Below the pieces are notes generated by a model that worked only from the letters and a program-made list of their open reading frames with translations, did no database searches and was not told the DNA's origin. DNA of 64,000 nt from Roseburia_C sp900315735 (GTDB lineage: Bacteria; Bacillota; Clostridia; Lachnospirales; Lachnospiraceae): assembly GCA_052118425.1 (NCBI GenBank), contig JBQKHF010000012.1, one strand, 5' to 3'. Every line of letters begins with the position of its first letter. The stretch's first letter is position 1. Position numbers and translations under genes: made by a program. Positions 50,974-59,399 of this stretch are shown piece by piece.

Positions 50974-51093
50974 CTCTTTACCTATGCTTTGCACTTAGAA
51001 AATGCTTCCTCTCTTTTATAAATCTATCTTCTTTTTGTACTTTTTATCCGGAAAAATGCATAGATTACTACTAAAAATGAATTGAGAATTGCT

Positions 51094-52947
51094 ATGTGCG
51101 GTATTTCCGGTTTTTGTAATTTACATACTGATTTTTTAGAAAGGGAGCCTTATTATCGTAACATTCTATCTGATATGAGCGATGCACTCTATCACCGGGG
51201 GCCGGACTCCCACGGCACCTGCCTTTCTGCCCATGCAGGGCTTTCCCATACCCGGCTTGCCATCATCGACCCAAACGGCGGACTCCAGCCTATGACCAGA
51301 CACTATTGTGACGCAGACTTTACCATTGTCTACAATGGAGAACTTTATAATACCAAGGAGCTACGCGAGGAACTGATTTCCCATGGGATGACCTTTCGTA
51401 CCCATTCTGATACGGAAGTCATCTTAAATGGATTTCTTTTTGAAGGGCCGTCCTTTGTCCGGAAAATGAATGGTATCTTTGCTTTTGCTATTTATGATGA
51501 AGCGCATCAGCTTCTCTATCTCTTCCGGGATGCCTTTGGTGTAAAGCCGCTTTTTTACCGGCTCCTGCATGATACCCTTATTTTTTCTTCCGAGCCAAAG
51601 GGAATCTTCTGTTATCCCGGCTGCACCCCTTCCGTAAATAAAACAGGGCTCTGCGAAATCTTCGGGCTGGGTCCTGCCAGAAACCCCGGCAATGCAGTTT
51701 ATGAGCATATGAAAGAATGTCTGCCGGGACATTATCTAACCTTCAGTGCTTCCGGGCTTAAATCACACTGTTACTTCCGTCTGGAGAGCCATCCACACAC
51801 CGACAGCTATGAAGATACCGTTGCCCACACGAAAGAGCTTCTGTTACAGTCCATCCGCCGGCAGATGGTTTCCGATGTTCCTATCTGCACCTTTCTTTCC
51901 GGTGGGTTAGACTCCAGTCTGGTTTCCTCGGTCTGCGCAGAAGAATTAAGAAAAGAAGAGCAGACTCTTTCCACCTATTCCTTTGACTTTACGGATAATT
52001 CCCGTTACTTTAAGGCAAATGATTTCCAACCCTCCGAGGACCGTCCCTTTGTGGATATTATGAAAGACTATCTTAAGAGTGAACATCAGTATCTGACCTG
52101 TGACAACCGCTCTCAGGCTGACTTACTCTTTGCTTCCATGAAAGCCCATGACCTTCCATGTATGGCTGACGTTGACTCATCCCTGCTTTTCTTCTGCCGG
52201 GAGGTCAGCAAGCAGCATAAGGTAGTCCTGACCGGAGAATGTGCCGACGAAGTTTTCGGCGGCTATCCATGGTTTCACCGGAAAGAGTTCCTTTGCTGCA
52301 ATACGTTTCCATGGACACCGGACCTTTCTTTCCGCACGTCCTTCTTAAAAGACGAAATTGCCGATGCGCTTGCTTTAGATTCTTATGTGCAAATTTCCTA
52401 CGAAAACGCCATTGCAGAGGTCGATATTCTGCCATCTGACAATGATACGGAATGCAGCCGCCGGCGCATTTCCTATCTTAACATCCGCTACTTTATGCAG
52501 ACTCTTTTAAACCGCATGGACCGCACCAGTATGTTCTCCGGCTTAGAAGCAAGAGTTCCCTTTGCCGATAAAGACCTCGTTTCCTATGTTTTTAATGTGC
52601 CATGGGAAATGAAAGCCAAAGATGGTCTTGTGAAAAATCTTTTGCGGCAGTGTGCAAAAGACTATCTTCCGGACACCATTACTTTCCGAAAGAAAAGCCC
52701 TTATCCTAAGACCTACCATCCTTACTACGAGCAGCTCCTGCGTCAGCGTCTGAGTGCGCTGCTGACCACCGGGGAAAGTCCTCTTCTTGCACTGATTGAT
52801 AAAGAAAAAGCGCTGCAATTCTTAAGTCAGGAAGGAGACTACGGCAAACCATGGTATGGTCAGCTTATGGCAGGCCCTCAGATGATTGCTTATCTTCTGC
52901 AGATTCATTACTGGCTCAGCGAATATAAGATTGACATTCAATTATAA
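51094..52947 (+). CDS. asnB: Asparagine synthetase, glutamine-hydrolysing
   Basis: 617 residues. The N-terminal glutaminase domain starts MCGISGF with the nucleophile Cys2, so the start must be the ATG at 51094; there is no clear Shine-Dalgarno, only GAG nine bases upstream, which is unusual here. RGPDSHG and NGELYN complete the domain. The synthetase domain has SGGLDSS (about 268) and ECADEVFGGY. It converges on dpaB with only seven bases between stops. Confidence 0.95.
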   Translation: MCGISGFCNLHTDFLEREPYYRNILSDMSDALYHRGPDSHGTCLSAHAGLSHTRLAIIDPNGGLQPMTRHYCDADFTIVYNGELYNTKELREELISHGMTFRTHSDTEVILNGFLFEGPSFVRKMNGIFAFAIYDEAHQLLYLFRDAFGVKPLFYRLLHDTLIFSSEPKGIFCYPGCTPSVNKTGLCEIFGLGPARNPGNAVYEHMKECLPGHYLTFSASGLKSHCYFRLESHPHTDSYEDTVAHTKELLLQSIRRQMVSDVPICTFLSGGLDSSLVSSVCAEELRKEEQTLSTYSFDFTDNSRYFKANDFQPSEDRPFVDIMKDYLKSEHQYLTCDNRSQADLLFASMKAHDLPCMADVDSSLLFFCREVSKQHKVVLTGECADEVFGGYPWFHRKEFLCCNTFPWTPDLSFRTSFLKDEIADALALDSYVQISYENAIAEVDILPSDNDTECSRRRISYLNIRYFMQTLLNRMDRTSMFSGLEARVPFADKDLVSYVFNVPWEMKAKDGLVKNLLRQCAKDYLPDTITFRKKSPYPKTYHPYYEQLLRQRLSALLTTGESPLLALIDKEKALQFLSQEGDYGKPWYGQLMAGPQMIAYLLQIHYWLSEYKIDIQL

Positions 52948-52954
52948 TCGACAT

Positions 52955-53557
52955 TTATTTATAATCTACCGGCATCGGAGATAATACCACCGGCTGCAGT
53001 TGTTTTCCTTTCATGGCTGCAGCAATGGTATCCTCTAACCGGCTAAAATCTGCCACCAGAGAATGTGGCTTCTTCTGATAATCATCCTGCCGGAAAGGCA
53101 CAAAATAAATATGCTTCATATTCATCAGCAGTCCGATATTTTTTAGATTCATGGACAGAGCATCATTGGTAGAAATTGCAAGAACTAATGGTTTTTCATT
53201 TCTAAGGTGCGCTTTGGCTGCCATCAGCACTGTGGTATCCGCAATCCCCTGTTGCAGCTTTGCCATGGTATTTCCGGTACATGGTGCAATTGCCATCACA
53301 TCAAAAAGCCCTGACGGACCGATGGGTTCTGCCTGCACGATGCTTTGAATTCCCCTTTCTCCTGTAATCTCCTGCATTCTGTTTTGAAATGCTTCTGTAG
53401 TCATAAATCTGGTATCCAAAGTTCTTGCATGTCTGGAGTATACCGGAATAACTTTTATTCCTTTTTGCACCAGTTCTTCTGTCGTCCGAAGTATTTTCTC
53501 AAAAGTGCAGAAAGAGCCGGTAATTCCAAGTCCTAATGTAAGCTTATACTCTTCCAT
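52955..53557 (-). CDS. dpaB: Dipicolinate synthase subunit B
   Basis: 200 residues, flavoprotein-like fold (SpoVFB). GLGITGSFCTFEKI is the conserved start; PVYSRHA, IAPCTGNTMAKLQQGIADT and LAISTNDALSMN follow. With DpaA it makes dipicolinic acid from the DapA product, the spore-core calcium chelate. It overlaps the 3-prime end of dpaA by 14 bases. Confidence 0.95.
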   Translation of the reverse strand: MEEYKLTLGLGITGSFCTFEKILRTTEELVQKGIKVIPVYSRHARTLDTRFMTTEAFQNRMQEITGERGIQSIVQAEPIGPSGLFDVMAIAPCTGNTMAKLQQGIADTTVLMAAKAHLRNEKPLVLAISTNDALSMNLKNIGLLMNMKHIYFVPFRQDDYQKKPHSLVADFSRLEDTIAAAMKGKQLQPVVLSPMPVDYK

Positions 53558-54347
53558 AACCTGCTGCCCCTCTTTCTATCATCCGGGCAAGAATGATTCC
53601 TGCACTTTCTGTCAGTATTCTTCCGGGAACGGCAGTAAGATGTTCCACATGAATACCTTTTTCTTCTAACTCTTCTGCCGGAAGTCCGCCACCGGTTGTA
53701 ATATCCCAAAGATATGTTTTCTCATTGCACCATTTTAAGACTTCTTCGCTGGTACAGGATTTATCTGCCATATAAAAAATCCAGTCAAATGGTTGGCTCC
53801 TCTCTGTATCCTGCCACAAATCATATCCTGATTCCATTGCCGCCCGCTGGCAGTCTTCCTTGATATCATAAACTGTTACCCGTGCTTCCAAAGATAAAAG
53901 CAGTTTTGCCATGGTTCTTCCACAAAATCCAAAACCTGCCACCAGACAGTTTCTTCCTTTCACGCAGCATCTGCTCTTTGTCATCGCTTCTACAAGGCAG
54001 CCTTCTGCCGTCAGTCCGGCATTCTCATTTCTAAAGACTTCATCTTCCATATAATCAATCAGTCGTATCCGCCGCCCTAATGGTCTTCGAGTCAGAACTT
54101 CCGGGAAACAACCTCCATATATTATGGTTCTTTCTGCGGCATAGGATAATACCATTCCCATTTTTACCCTGCTTCCTCTGATTCTGCCATCCTCTTCCAA
54201 TGCCCGCATCGGTAATACAATAATCTGGCACTGCATCAGTCGCCGGATATTCTGCTCCGTTATTTCTATGATTCCAATTCCTGATTCCATCAGATAACGT
54301 TTCAATGCCGGTGTTCTTTCATCTGCTCCAATGATTGCGATTTGCAT
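53544..54347 (-). CDS. dpaA: Dipicolinate synthase subunit A
   Basis: 267 residues. N-terminal dipicolinate-synthase domain (IGADERTPALKRYLMESG, IVLPMRALEEDG) and a Rossmann domain (CLVAGFGFCGRTMAKLL) as in SpoVFA. GGAGGGA precedes the start. It heads the dpaAB pair, which implies endospore formation. A SigK-like promoter element lies upstream. Confidence 0.95.
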   Translation of the reverse strand: MQIAIIGADERTPALKRYLMESGIGIIEITEQNIRRLMQCQIIVLPMRALEEDGRIRGSRVKMGMVLSYAAERTIIYGGCFPEVLTRRPLGRRIRLIDYMEDEVFRNENAGLTAEGCLVEAMTKSRCCVKGRNCLVAGFGFCGRTMAKLLLSLEARVTVYDIKEDCQRAAMESGYDLWQDTERSQPFDWIFYMADKSCTSEEVLKWCNEKTYLWDITTGGGLPAEELEEKGIHVEHLTAVPGRILTESAGIILARMIERGAAGYGRV

Positions 54348-54381
54348 TTCATCCCTCCTAGCTCTTGTAATCGTCTGTTAT

Positions 54382-54407
54382 TACTATATGCCAATGTTCC
54401 ATTTTGT
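54382..54407 (-). promoter_or_regulatory. Possible SigK-type promoter of dpaAB
   Basis: CATATAGTA (minus strand, 54390-54382) matches the CATAnnnTA form of mother-cell sigma -10 boxes, with AC about 15 bases upstream (54407-54406). In Bacillus the homologous operon is SigK-controlled. Short motifs, so modest confidence. Confidence 0.45.
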
Positions 54408-54427
54408 TACCGTGGTTACGGCTGTTA

Positions 54428-54584
54428 GAAATACGCTTTACGCACTTTTCACAGAACAAAGAATGTGCCTTGGCACATTCTCGCGCCTGCGGCGGTCGCT
54501 TGCGACATCTACCTTATACGCCGCAGTGCGCATCCTCGCGGAGCGTTTTTTACTTTACAGGAAAGCAATTTCCTGTAAAGTAAA
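54428..54584. repeat. Hairpin cluster between degV and dpaA (possible S6 copy)
   Basis: The 297-base interval 54348-54644 has no gene. It holds a degenerate S-type head (GTTAGAAATACGCTTTACG), a perfect 20-base palindrome GAATGTGCC-TT-GGCACATTC (54461-54480), GTCGC-TT-GCGAC, a GCGCCTGCGGCG-rich stretch with its CGCCGCAGTGCGC counterpart, and a perfect 16-pair hairpin with a GCAA loop (54549-54584). Locally GC-rich compared with its surroundings. Confidence 0.7.
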
Positions 54585-54613
54585 GAAAACAGAACCGGCC
54601 TGTGCCGATTCTG
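54579..54613 (-). terminator. Terminator of degV
   Basis: CAGAATCGGC and GCCGGTTCTG (one mismatch) with a CACAG-type loop and a TTTTCTTT tail on the minus strand, 32 bases after the stop codon. Confidence 0.8.
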
Positions 54614-54644
54614 CTTTCTTATCTGCTTTTTTATCTTTTATTTT

Positions 54645-55484
54645 TTAAACTGCTACGATGACACCGCCATTATTGGCATACATGGTGCTGACTCCTGCAG
54701 TATCTACGATTCTGATATCTTTAAATTTTGCCAGCTTTTCTAATTTTTCTTTTACCTGTTTTGCACGTTCCGGACAATTGCAGTGTGCGATGGATAAAAT
54801 CTTCTTTTCACACTCTTTGGTCTTCTTTACGATATCATTGACCATAAGGTCTAATGCCTTTGCCATTCCTCTTGCCTGACCCAGCTGACAAATCATGCCT
54901 TCCGGTGTGGAACCCATCACCGGTTTGATATTTAATGCTCCGGCAACCCATGCCTTCAGATTACTGAGTCTGCCGTTTTTACGCAGAGTGTCTAAAGTTT
55001 CTAATACAAAGAAGGTCTGCTGGCCTTTAATATATTTTTCTGTCTCTGCTACCACTTCTTCAAAGCTCTTTCCGGCTTCCTCTAATTCCTGTATTTTCTC
55101 TGCAATCAGGGTCTCTCCGATGGATGCAGAACGGGAATCAAATACATGAATCTGTTTTGCTTTATGTTCTTCTAAATAGAGCTTCTTTGCCAGCTCTGCA
55201 CTGTTGTAAGACCCACTTAATTTTCCGGAAAGTGTCACTACATAGACATGCTCTTCCTCACCTAAGTATGCTTCCACATATCTCTGTGGGGATGGGCAGG
55301 ATGACTTCGGGCTATGCTTGCTTTCCTTTACCCGGTGGATAAACTCCAGTTGATCAAAGGATGCATCATCCACTACATGATATCCATCTACCTCAAGTTC
55401 TAGCGGAACAGACTGGAATCTTCCATCTGCTTTCATGTCATCAAATAATTCTCCACAGCTGTCTACTATGATTTTGTAGCTCAT
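54645..55484 (-). CDS. DegV-family fatty-acid-binding protein
   Basis: 279 residues. It starts YKIIVDSCGELFDDM; the fatty-acid-site segments SCPSPQRYVEAYLG, VVTLSGKLSGSYNSA and VFDSRSASIGETLIAEKIQEL are typical of DegV/FakB. It likely presents fatty acids to a FakA kinase encoded elsewhere. AGGAGG-like site upstream. Single-gene unit with its own terminator. Confidence 0.93.
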   Translation of the reverse strand: MSYKIIVDSCGELFDDMKADGRFQSVPLELEVDGYHVVDDASFDQLEFIHRVKESKHSPKSSCPSPQRYVEAYLGEEEHVYVVTLSGKLSGSYNSAELAKKLYLEEHKAKQIHVFDSRSASIGETLIAEKIQELEEAGKSFEEVVAETEKYIKGQQTFFVLETLDTLRKNGRLSNLKAWVAGALNIKPVMGSTPEGMICQLGQARGMAKALDLMVNDIVKKTKECEKKILSIAHCNCPERAKQVKEKLEKLAKFKDIRIVDTAGVSTMYANNGGVIVAV

Positions 55485-55659
55485 TTTCTATCCTCCTGAT
55501 TGCGTGGTCATCTCTCTTATAGTATGTACGCAATACTCAAAATTATATGTTATGTTTTTATTTGTAATAACAAGTAGTTTTCATTACTACGTCATATTAT
55601 CACAAATATTACGTTTTGAAAAGAGGATATTTAAATTTTTATAATATTTCACAAATATT

Positions 55660-56805
55660 TTATTTTTTCAGGAAAGTAAGTACCCGCATTGCCTCATTTT
55701 TCATATAAAATAAGGAACCATCCCCCGTATAATAATCCCCGATATGCCCTTCTTCAACGAAAAACTGCTGTGCCTGCTCATAAACTGCCTCGTCCTCAAA
55801 CTTCATCTGTGCCGGACGGCTGTCAAGTTCTGTAAATAATGCTCCGATATCTTCCGGATACCAGTCCTTAAAATAACAATTTTCCTGCACAAAATAACTG
55901 TCATCCATGCTTTCACATTCCGGCAGAGAGAAATTCACATTGGGACTGTGGGTCTGAAATAATTCTTCCGTAGTTGCCGTAAAAAAGCAGTAATCCACCA
56001 CATCGCCCTCTTCGCCAAAATCATCGGGGCTGTTTGAAGTCGGATTGCCCCAGGTGGTATCCATATAATAATAAGCACCATCCAGCTCGATAAGATTCCA
56101 GGCATGGGGTTCTCCATTTGCAGTTCCTGTCACTATTGTACATGGAATATCTAATAAATCCATCAGATATTTTGTAGCACAGGCATAACCCTGGCACACC
56201 GTTCTTCCCTCTAAAAATACACTGATGATATTCTGGTTATTCTCTGCATTAAGGTCATAAGTTACCGTACGCACCAACGTATCAAATATAAACCGCGCCT
56301 TCTGGTAATCACTGTCCTCGGAAGAAATGCCGCCAAGCAGTGCATCGACCTTCTCATCAATCGCAACCTGTGTCTCCTGTCTTGCAGCTTCATCCATCGT
56401 ATACTTCGGTGCAAACTTAAGCCCGGTCAACACACCGGCACGGGAATATTCCGTATAGGAATAGCCATCCACCCAGAAGAGTCCGCCATAGTCTGCCATA
56501 ATTGCTTCATACATTTTCGCCAGTACGTCTTTATCTAATGTAGCAACTGCTACCTCTTCCCGATGATTTAAGATGGCATCCAGCATCTCATCATAAACAA
56601 GCTGTTCTTCTTCCGTAAGCTGGCCATATACATATTTTTCCTCTGAAACCGACTCTACCGGAAGGAATGTATTATCCGGTATCTGCCCATTGATATCTTC
56701 TACTACTTCATCTACCCATTCTTCAACGGATGACGTATTACAGCCGGTAAGCACTAATGCCATAAGGATTCCTGTGATACCGGTTAATAATCTTTGTTTT
56801 CTCAT
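55660..56805 (-). CDS. Transglutaminase-like lipoprotein
   Basis: 381 residues. Signal peptide with lipobox LTGC (Cys22). A transglutaminase-like domain covers about 165-260 with Cys204 in RTVCQGYA, His234 in EPHAWN and Asp249 in YYMDTTWGNP, the complete triad. The C-terminal 120 residues are unrecognised and acidic. It is anchored outside the membrane, possibly remodelling wall peptides or surface proteins. The start at 56805 has AAGGA six bases upstream; an ATG at 56841 would spoil the signal peptide. Confidence 0.88.
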   Translation of the reverse strand: MRKQRLLTGITGILMALVLTGCNTSSVEEWVDEVVEDINGQIPDNTFLPVESVSEEKYVYGQLTEEEQLVYDEMLDAILNHREEVAVATLDKDVLAKMYEAIMADYGGLFWVDGYSYTEYSRAGVLTGLKFAPKYTMDEAARQETQVAIDEKVDALLGGISSEDSDYQKARFIFDTLVRTVTYDLNAENNQNIISVFLEGRTVCQGYACATKYLMDLLDIPCTIVTGTANGEPHAWNLIELDGAYYYMDTTWGNPTSNSPDDFGEEGDVVDYCFFTATTEELFQTHSPNVNFSLPECESMDDSYFVQENCYFKDWYPEDIGALFTELDSRPAQMKFEDEAVYEQAQQFFVEEGHIGDYYTGDGSLFYMKNEAMRVLTFLKK

Positions 56806-56906
56806 ATCATTTCCTTTCGATCTGCTTCTTTTCATAGACATTCTACAATACTTTCTCTGTTTTTTCTATCCGGTTTGTGTTACACTTTTAGGGCAAGGAG
56901 GATACT

Positions 56907-57413
56907 ATGATTGCAATACAACTTTTACAGGTAAAAGATTTTATGAATAAATTACTGCGCACGGATTTATTTGACCACTTCTTATTATCGGAAGCTACCA
57001 TCCGTGGAAAAGGTTCCTATGAAATCGACGGACATCTTGTACCGGATTTCTACAGCCAGGAAGAACTGGATGAACTGGAACTAACCGGTTTAAGCTGCCT
57101 GCCTTTTGGCATGCTGCGAGAAAACTGCTTCGCCCTGATTAAAGGAAAACATACCCCATCCTATTTCCGCTTTATCTTTCAGCTTTCTCCAAAGAATCTT
57201 AAGAACACTCTGGAAGTAAGCAAAAGTGGTCTGACTACCCAGGATTTGAACGGAGTTTTCTTAAATATTAAATTTCAGGATGGTATTCTTTCCTGTACCA
57301 ATGGTGTATCTTACCGCAGTTTTACCTTAGACCACACATTCGACCAGGAATGGGATATGCTGATACGAAAATTTTTTGCAAACCATGATATCCCCTATAC
57401 CGATATCAACTAA
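56907..57413 (+). CDS. DUF5721-like conserved hypothetical protein
   Basis: 168 residues, soluble, no signal peptide. MIAIQLLQVKDFMNKLLRTD and LLSEATIRGKGSYEIDGHL look like a clostridial conserved family I recall as DUF5721; function unknown. AAGGAGG precedes the ATG. It lies between the divergent transglutaminase gene and cold-shock gene and is probably a single-gene unit. Confidence 0.75.
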   Translation: MIAIQLLQVKDFMNKLLRTDLFDHFLLSEATIRGKGSYEIDGHLVPDFYSQEELDELELTGLSCLPFGMLRENCFALIKGKHTPSYFRFIFQLSPKNLKNTLEVSKSGLTTQDLNGVFLNIKFQDGILSCTNGVSYRSFTLDHTFDQEWDMLIRKFFANHDIPYTDIN

Positions 57414-57490
57414 TTTCCTTTACTTTTAAAATAAATTATGCTATTCTAAGCGTAGCCGTAAGGCTAGAGAATTTTTTTGGAGGTACTACA

Positions 57491-57691
57491 ATGAACGGTA
57501 CAGTTAAATGGTTTAACAACCAGAAAGGTTACGGATTCATCTCTGACGCAGAAGGCAATGATGTATTCGTACACTACTCAGGACTTAACATGGAGGGTTA
57601 CAAATCCTTAGAAGAAGGCGCTGCAGTAGAATTTGACGTAACAGAAGGCGCTAAAGGTCCTCAGGCAACTAACGTAACAGTAATTAAATAG
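57491..57691 (+). CDS. Cold-shock protein
   Basis: 66 residues, single cold-shock OB fold. RNP1 is KGYGFIS and RNP2 VFVHYSG. It binds single-stranded RNA as a chaperone. TTGGAGG precedes the ATG. The leader contains GTAGCCGTAAGGCTAG, a short inverted repeat. Confidence 0.97.
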   Translation: MNGTVKWFNNQKGYGFISDAEGNDVFVHYSGLNMEGYKSLEEGAAVEFDVTEGAKGPQATNVTVIK

Positions 57692-57798
57692 TTGCAATAA
57701 TCAAGGTTTTTCAATGTACCTTTCTCAGATATAGAATTTGATTTTAATGATGATTTTTTATGTTGATTAAGATATAACGAACGAATTTGATTAAGAAG

Positions 57799-57846
57799 AA
57801 TGGGATTGCTCCCTTCGGTATTACTACCGTTGGCTGCAATCCCATT
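57799..57846. terminator. Bidirectional terminator between csp and the LspA-like gene
   Basis: AATGGGATTGC and GCAATCCCATT form an 11-pair stem; inside, CGGTA-TTAC-TACCG makes a second hairpin. T-tract on the plus side is TTTTCTT. Confidence 0.8.
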
Positions 57847-57849
57847 TTC

Positions 57850-58296
57850 TTATTTGTATGCAAACAACATAGAAACTGCTGCTCCGATAAAAATAAAGAA
57901 ATCGGAGATATTAAATACAATTCTTGAAAAACGTTTCCATGGTGTATCAAAGCGGATATAGTCCACTACATGCTTCTTATGAATTCTGTCCCAGAGATTA
58001 CTTAATCCTCCGCCAACCATCATGCTCATGCCGGTTTTCAGTCCCGCATTTCCTTTTCTTAATACAAATCCATATATGGTCATCAGTCCTGCCATGCATG
58101 CACTGTGTAACCCCAGCATAATTTTCGGTTTCTTCTCCAGAAAGTTCAATGCAGCTCCATTGTTATAATATTTTTCAATTACAATAGGAAGCCTTGAAAC
58201 CTTTTTTTCTTTTCCTAACGGCTCCTTCTTATCAATCCGCTGCTTGATTCCTTCATCCAGTCCGAAAATGGATGCCACCAGTAATAAATATTTCAT
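57850..58296 (-). CDS. Signal peptidase II-like protein
   Basis: 148 residues, about four membrane segments. The two catalytic Asp regions are present: GGGLSNLWDRI and FNISDFFIFIGA. The region YYNNGAALNFLEKKP corresponds to the N-x-G-A-A-F segment of LspA. The first helix is short and the loop IDKKEPLGKEKKVSRLP is longer and more basic than usual. It may be a divergent LspA paralogue rather than the main enzyme. lgt, which acts one step earlier, is at 63075. GGAGGAG precedes the start. Confidence 0.82.
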   Translation of the reverse strand: MKYLLLVASIFGLDEGIKQRIDKKEPLGKEKKVSRLPIVIEKYYNNGAALNFLEKKPKIMLGLHSACMAGLMTIYGFVLRKGNAGLKTGMSMMVGGGLSNLWDRIHKKHVVDYIRFDTPWKRFSRIVFNISDFFIFIGAAVSMLFAYK

Positions 58297-58367
58297 GGAA
58301 CTCCTCCTTCTTTTGTCCTGTCTGTTTCCTTCTACCCTTTCCTTTTTCTCTTTCTGCTCCGCCTGCT

Positions 58368-59327
58368 CTATAATTCTATGTCAGCAATCACATCCCGCAG
58401 TGCTTTGGCAGATGCATGAAGCCTTGCCCGTTCTTCTTCATCTAATGACACCGGAAGAATCTGCTCCACGCCACCGGCATCCACCACTGCCGGCATGCTC
58501 AATACGATATCGGAAATGCCATATTGTCCATGCAAAAGGCTGGACACCGGAAGCACGGAATGCTCATCCCGGACAATGCATTCGCAGATTCGCTTAATTG
58601 CCATTGCAATTCCATAATAGGTTGCCTGCTTACGCTCTATAATTTCATAAGCACTGTTCTTTACCTCTTCATATATACGTTTCGTGTGACTTTCATATTC
58701 CTCATAGCCGCGCAATTTATAAATCTGTTCCAACGGAATACCGGATACATTAGCAGAACTGAATACCGCCACTTCACTGTCTCCGTGTTCCCCTACAATA
58801 AATGCATGCACGCCACGATTGTCAATGCCAAGCTGCTTTCCCAGCATATTTTTTAACCGGGCTGTATCTAATACTGTTCCGGAACCGATTACCCTGCTTT
58901 CCGGGAAACCGGATAATTTCAATGCTACCAGTGTCAGTATATCCACCGGATTCGATACGATGAGCAAAATGCCCCGACACCTTCTATTTGCAATTTCCGG
59001 AATAATATTTTTGTAAATGGCTACATTTTTCCTAACCAGCTCAAGCCTGGTTTCCCCCGGTTTCTGGTTGGCTCCTGCGGTAATGATAATAATATCTGCA
59101 TCCACGATGTCATCATAGTTTCCGGCATATATTTTCATCGGTGCGGCAAATGGCATTCCATGGCTGATATCCATTGCCTCTCCCTCCGCTCTTGCTTTAT
59201 CCACATCGATTAAAACCAGCTCGGAAAAGAGCTTGCTCTGCATCAGCGTAAATGCCGTAGCAGAGCCGACAAATCCGCATCCGATGATGGCTGCCTTTCG
59301 TAAATCAATTGCATGTTCCTGTTTCAT
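58368..59327 (-). CDS. ldh: L-lactate dehydrogenase
   Basis: 319 residues. The NAD motif is IIGCGFVGSATAF, NPVDILT lies mid-protein and the catalytic His is in GEHGDSE. GANQKPGETRLELV with Gln-Lys before the Arg favours lactate over malate specificity. AGGAGG precedes the start. Regenerates NAD during fermentation. Confidence 0.93.
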   Translation of the reverse strand: MKQEHAIDLRKAAIIGCGFVGSATAFTLMQSKLFSELVLIDVDKARAEGEAMDISHGMPFAAPMKIYAGNYDDIVDADIIIITAGANQKPGETRLELVRKNVAIYKNIIPEIANRRCRGILLIVSNPVDILTLVALKLSGFPESRVIGSGTVLDTARLKNMLGKQLGIDNRGVHAFIVGEHGDSEVAVFSSANVSGIPLEQIYKLRGYEEYESHTKRIYEEVKNSAYEIIERKQATYYGIAMAIKRICECIVRDEHSVLPVSSLLHGQYGISDIVLSMPAVVDAGGVEQILPVSLDEEERARLHASAKALRDVIADIEL

Positions 59328-59399
59328 CTTTGTCCTCCTGCTTCGTGTTTTCTATATAGAATCCCACAGAAGCAGTTATTCTATGCAAATAAGAATCTC

